Shown here piece by piece: positions 61,075 through 64,000 of a DNA stretch of 64,000 nucleotides. Source of the DNA: Brachionus rotundiformis (lineage: Eukaryota > Rotifera > Eurotatoria > Ploima > Brachionidae). The notes under the pieces are model-generated. The model was not told where the DNA came from, did no database searches, and worked only from the letters and a program-made list of their open reading frames with translations. Position 1 is the first letter of the stretch. The number at the start of each line of letters is the position of its first letter. Both the position numbers and the translations under genes were made by a program. Where the stretch lies: contig JAESIW010000210.1 of NCBI GenBank assembly GCA_016802295.1, positions 913,501-977,500 of the forward strand, in the 5' to 3' direction.

Positions 61075-62502
61075 ATGAGTTCTACAGCAAGCATTAAAGT
61101 ACAAAAATTTGGTAGATTTTTAAGTTCTATGATTATGCCTATAATAGGGGCTTTTATAGCTTGGGGGCTTATAACTGCGTTGTTTATTCCTACGGGGTGG
61201 TTTCCTAACGAAACACTAGCTAAATTAGTAGACCCTATGGTAAAATATATGTTGCCTTTGTTAATAGGTTATACCGGCGGAAAACTTATAGCTAACGAAC
61301 GTGGCGGGGTAATAGGGGCAATAGCCACTTTTGGTGTGGTAGTAGGTACAGATATTCCTATGTTTATTGGGGCAATGGTTATGGGGCCTTTGGGGGCTTA
61401 TGTAATTAAAAAGTCCGATGAATTTTTGGTTCCTAGAACACCATCTGGCTTTGAAATGCTGGTGCAAAACTTTAGCATTGGTATATTAGCTTGTGGTTTA
61501 GCTGTAAGCGGATTTTTATTTATTGGCCCTGTGGTTGTTGGGGTTACATCTGCTTTAACATTGGCGGTAAAAAAAATAGTAGATTTAGGATTGTTGCCTT
61601 TAATATCTATTGTAATAGAACCTGCTAAAATTTTCTTTTTAAACAATGCGGTTAACCATGCAATTTTTACTCCGTTAGGGGCAGAACAAGTTTCTAATGT
61701 TGGTAAATCTATTTTTTATTTAATAGAAACCAACCCAGGGCCAGGCCTAGGTATTTTGTTGGCTTATATGTTTTTTGGTAAAAATATGGCAAAACAATCG
61801 GCTTCTGGTGCTTCTATTATACATTTATTTGGCGGAATTCACGAAATTTATTTTCCGTATGTATTAATGAAACCAACCCTAATATTAGCCGTTGTTGCTG
61901 GTGGCTTTACAGGCGTTAGTATTAATTTGTTTTTTAATGCGGGGCTTAGCTCTGTTGCATCGCCAGGTAGTATAATTGCTATTATGTTGGTGGCTTCAAA
62001 GGGGTCTCATTTAGCCATACTTGCCTCTATATTTGCAGCTGCGGGGGTGTCTTTTTTTATAGCGTCAACTATTCTTAAAATGTCTAAAGATGATACCAAA
62101 GAAGACGAGTTTGCTAAAGCTAAACAACAAAGTAGTAGCATGAAGCTAAAAAAAGAAAATACAACTACAAACGCACCTGCAACAAGCCAAACACCAGCAT
62201 CTGTTGGCTTTAATTTGCAAAGTGTTAGCAAAATTATTGTGGCGTGCGATGCCGGAATGGGATCTAGCGCAATGGGAGCTTCTATTTTAAGAAAAAAAAT
62301 TAAAGAAGCCGAATTAGATATAGAAGTAACCAATTTAGCAATTAATAACCTACCTAACGAAGAAATAATTGTTATTACACACAAAGATTTAACCCCAAGA
62401 GCACAGCAAATTGCCACTAAATCTAAGCATTATTCGTTAACTAATTTTTTAGATTTAAATTTTTACCAGCAAATTGTTAAAGAATTAAAGCAGCAAAATT
62501 AA
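61075..62502 (+). CDS. mtlA: PTS mannitol transporter subunit IICB
   Basis: Imports and phosphorylates mannitol to mannitol-1-phosphate. The 475-residue protein has the IIC membrane domain (about 10-345), with MIMPIIGAFIAWGL, the TGGKLIANERGGVIGAIATFG loop and the substrate motif FGGIHEIYFPYVLMKP near 260-275. A Ser/Lys/Thr linker follows, then the IIB domain (about 383-475) with the phosphorylated Cys391 in IVACDAGMGSSAMG. No IIA domain is fused, unlike E. coli MtlA; IIA is the next gene. It needs EI and HPr encoded elsewhere. Confidence 0.96.
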   Translation: MSSTASIKVQKFGRFLSSMIMPIIGAFIAWGLITALFIPTGWFPNETLAKLVDPMVKYMLPLLIGYTGGKLIANERGGVIGAIATFGVVVGTDIPMFIGAMVMGPLGAYVIKKSDEFLVPRTPSGFEMLVQNFSIGILACGLAVSGFLFIGPVVVGVTSALTLAVKKIVDLGLLPLISIVIEPAKIFFLNNAVNHAIFTPLGAEQVSNVGKSIFYLIETNPGPGLGILLAYMFFGKNMAKQSASGASIIHLFGGIHEIYFPYVLMKPTLILAVVAGGFTGVSINLFFNAGLSSVASPGSIIAIMLVASKGSHLAILASIFAAAGVSFFIASTILKMSKDDTKEDEFAKAKQQSSSMKLKKENTTTNAPATSQTPASVGFNLQSVSKIIVACDAGMGSSAMGASILRKKIKEAELDIEVTNLAINNLPNEEIIVITHKDLTPRAQQIATKSKHYSLTNFLDLNFYQQIVKELKQQN

Positions 62503-62520
62503 TTTATAAGGAATATTAAT

Positions 62521-62952
62521 ATGAAAAACGTACTAACTAAACAAGCAATATTTTTAAATTGTACCGCCACTAACAAAGAAGAAGCAATTAAACAAGCCGG
62601 TGCAAAAATGTTAGAGCTTGGCTACATTAAGCCAGACTATGTGCAATCTATGTTAGAAAGAGAACAACTAACCACAACATTTATTGGCAACAATGTGGCT
62701 ATTCCGCACGGTACTAATAGCGGTAAAGAACATGTAATTAAAACTGGTTTAGTTGTGCTTATGTATCCACAAGGCGTAGATTTTGGCGAAGACAATACCG
62801 TAAAAATGTTAGTTGGTATAGCCGCTAAAGGAGACGAACACCTAGAAGTTTTACAACACTTAGCTTTGTTGTTAATAGATGAAGATAAGGTGGCTAATAT
62901 TTTAGCATCTACCGATGTTGATTTTTTGTTAAACACGCTAACTGCAGAATAA
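62521..62952 (+). CDS. mtlF: PTS mannitol transporter subunit IIA
   Basis: Relays phosphate from HPr to the IIB domain of MtlA. The 143-residue protein has the fructose/mannitol IIA signature: FIGNNVAIPHGTNSGKEHVIKTGLVV, with the phosphorylated His63, and the DFGEDNTVKMLVGIAAKGDEHLEVLQHLA segment (about 94-122). AAGGA lies upstream; 18 bp separate it from mtlA and 55 bp from mtlD. Separate IIA, IICB and dehydrogenase genes is the layout of Firmicutes. Confidence 0.95.
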   Translation: MKNVLTKQAIFLNCTATNKEEAIKQAGAKMLELGYIKPDYVQSMLEREQLTTTFIGNNVAIPHGTNSGKEHVIKTGLVVLMYPQGVDFGEDNTVKMLVGIAAKGDEHLEVLQHLALLLIDEDKVANILASTDVDFLLNTLTAE

Positions 62953-63007
62953 CACAACACACAGCGTTTATAATAATTAATTTTAAACAACAACCCCCTT
63001 GGTAAAA

Positions 63008-64000
63008 ATGAAACAAGCTTTACACTTTGGTGCAGGAAATATAGGCAGAGGCTTTATAGGGTATCTTCTTAGTAAAAGCAACTATAATGTTACTTTTGTA
63101 GATATTAACGAAACTGTAATTAATAATTTGCACAACCAAAAATCTTATATTGTAGAAACTGTAGGTAAAAACTCTACTGTAGAAACCATTACTAATGTAG
63201 ATGGTATTTTAAGCCATAATTTAAGTAATTATAATAATTTAATTAATCAGGCTTCGGTAGTTACAATATCTGCAGGGGCCAATATACTTAATGTAATTGC
63301 AAAATCTATAGTTACAATAATACAAATTAGAAAACAAAGCAATAACCTAAATATTTTAAGCATTATAGCGTGCGAAAATAAATTGCAAGCGTCGTCTTTT
63401 TTAAAAACTAAAGTTTACGAGTTGCTATCGGCAACCGAAATAGAATTTGCACAGCAATATACTTGCTTTATAGACAGTGCAGTAGATAGAATTATTCCAC
63501 CAAGTAATAACCCTAACCCAACATACGTAAAAGTAGAAGAGTTTTACGAGTGGATTTTAGATAAAAGCCAAATTAAACAAAACCTAGACATTACCGGCGC
63601 TATTATAAAAGATAATTTACTAGCCTATGTAGAACGCAAATTGTTTACCCTAAATACAGGGCATGTAGCCACCGCATATATAGCTTTTTACAATAATATT
63701 GCCACAATAGATAAAGCTATAATGGTTGCAGATATTAAAAATCTTGTAATTAACACAATGCAAGAAAGTGCAGAAGTTTTAATAAAGCGTTATGGATTTA
63801 ATAAAAATGATCATTACAATTATATTAATAAAATAATTGAAAGATTTGAAAACCCACATATTAAAGACGATTCTACCAGAGTAGGCAGAGAAGTTTTAAG
63901 AAAATTATCGGTTAACGAAAGAATAGTAAAACCACTGCTAGGATGTATAGAATATAATACTTCTTTAAACTATTTATGTAAAATATTTGCCTATGCTTTG
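63008..64000 (+). CDS. mtlD: Mannitol-1-phosphate 5-dehydrogenase (3' end beyond the window)
   Basis: Oxidises mannitol-1-phosphate to fructose-6-phosphate with NAD, feeding PfkA. The first 331 codons are open to the window edge. The start ATG at 63008 gives MKQALHFGAGNIGRGFIGYLL, with the Rossmann loop GAGNIGRGFIG at 8-18. Further family pieces are IIACENKLQASS near 118-129, the CFIDSAVDRIIPP segment near 156-168 and the catalytic-domain ERKLFTLNTGHVATAYIAFY near 214-233. The full protein should have about 380 residues. No clear ribosome-binding site is seen. Confidence 0.95.
   Translation, partial: MKQALHFGAGNIGRGFIGYLLSKSNYNVTFVDINETVINNLHNQKSYIVETVGKNSTVETITNVDGILSHNLSNYNNLINQASVVTISAGANILNVIAKSIVTIIQIRKQSNNLNILSIIACENKLQASSFLKTKVYELLSATEIEFAQQYTCFIDSAVDRIIPPSNNPNPTYVKVEEFYEWILDKSQIKQNLDITGAIIKDNLLAYVERKLFTLNTGHVATAYIAFYNNIATIDKAIMVADIKNLVINTMQESAEVLIKRYGFNKNDHYNYINKIIERFENPHIKDDSTRVGREVLRKLSVNERIVKPLLGCIEYNTSLNYLCKIFAYAL

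Noticed and set aside
1..64000. Reassignment of TGA to tryptophan
   Set aside because: All genes are full length with TGA read as stop and the Trp codons checked are TGG, so nothing here requires reassignment; only non-use of TGA can be claimed.

Overview
The window is a gene-dense, AT-rich (by eye near 30% G+C, not computed) bacterial chromosome segment. It holds 58 complete protein genes, one gene cut by the right edge (mtlD) and one probable gene cut by the left edge. No rRNA, tRNA, CRISPR array, insertion sequence or prophage is visible. Gene order is alphaproteobacterial: murJ-trpS-nfu-tsaB-miaB-phoH-ybeY-corC-lnt-HTH-metK-trmB-rimP-nusA-infB-rbfA-truB-rpsO-pnp, and ruvC/ruvAB-ybgC-tolQRAB-pal-cpoB-tilS-ftsH-glmM. 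AT drift, Asn-rich linkers, very short intergenic gaps and loss of usual members (glnD, rimI, fur, ylxR, folP) suggest a reduced, host-associated alphaproteobacterium. The Hepatincola/Holosporales/Rickettsiales-like lineages are a guess, not a demonstration.

Layout. 1-5.1 kb: small lipoprotein, yraN, rsmI, an LpoA-like periplasmic protein and the hslVU protease. 5.2-31.2 kb: the long same-strand housekeeping run from a HIT protein and mutS to pnp and a nitronate monooxygenase-like flavoprotein. 31.2-34.6 kb: the ohrR/ohr peroxide-response pair and a UvrD-type helicase on the minus strand. 34.8-38.4 kb: groES-groEL, then divergent pfkA and rpsU. 38.4-42.8 kb (minus): an MFS transporter, a C-terminal processing protease, pdxH and an unrecognised acidic protein with a tail like type I secretion substrates. 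42.9-60.2 kb: fabI, ruvC, a large predicted surface metalloprotease, ruvAB, ybgC, the complete Tol-Pal system, tilS, ftsH, glmM. 60.2-64 kb: a PnuC-type transporter and a mannitol PTS operon (mtlA IICB, mtlF IIA, mtlD).

Together the genes describe a cell with a real Gram-negative envelope (Tol-Pal, Lnt, MurJ, GlmM, FabI), intact translation and proteostasis, and sugar catabolism by mannitol PTS feeding fructose-6-phosphate to a phosphofructokinase.

Three features stand out. All 58 complete genes stop with TAA (50) or TAG (8), never TGA, and TGA is not read as Trp either. A 1086-residue protein with a gluzincin-type HEYGH site, a probable beta-propeller and a probable outer-membrane barrel interrupts the ruv cluster. 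The ohr and ohrR promoters share an identically placed ATTG-N4-CAAT box on the -10 element.
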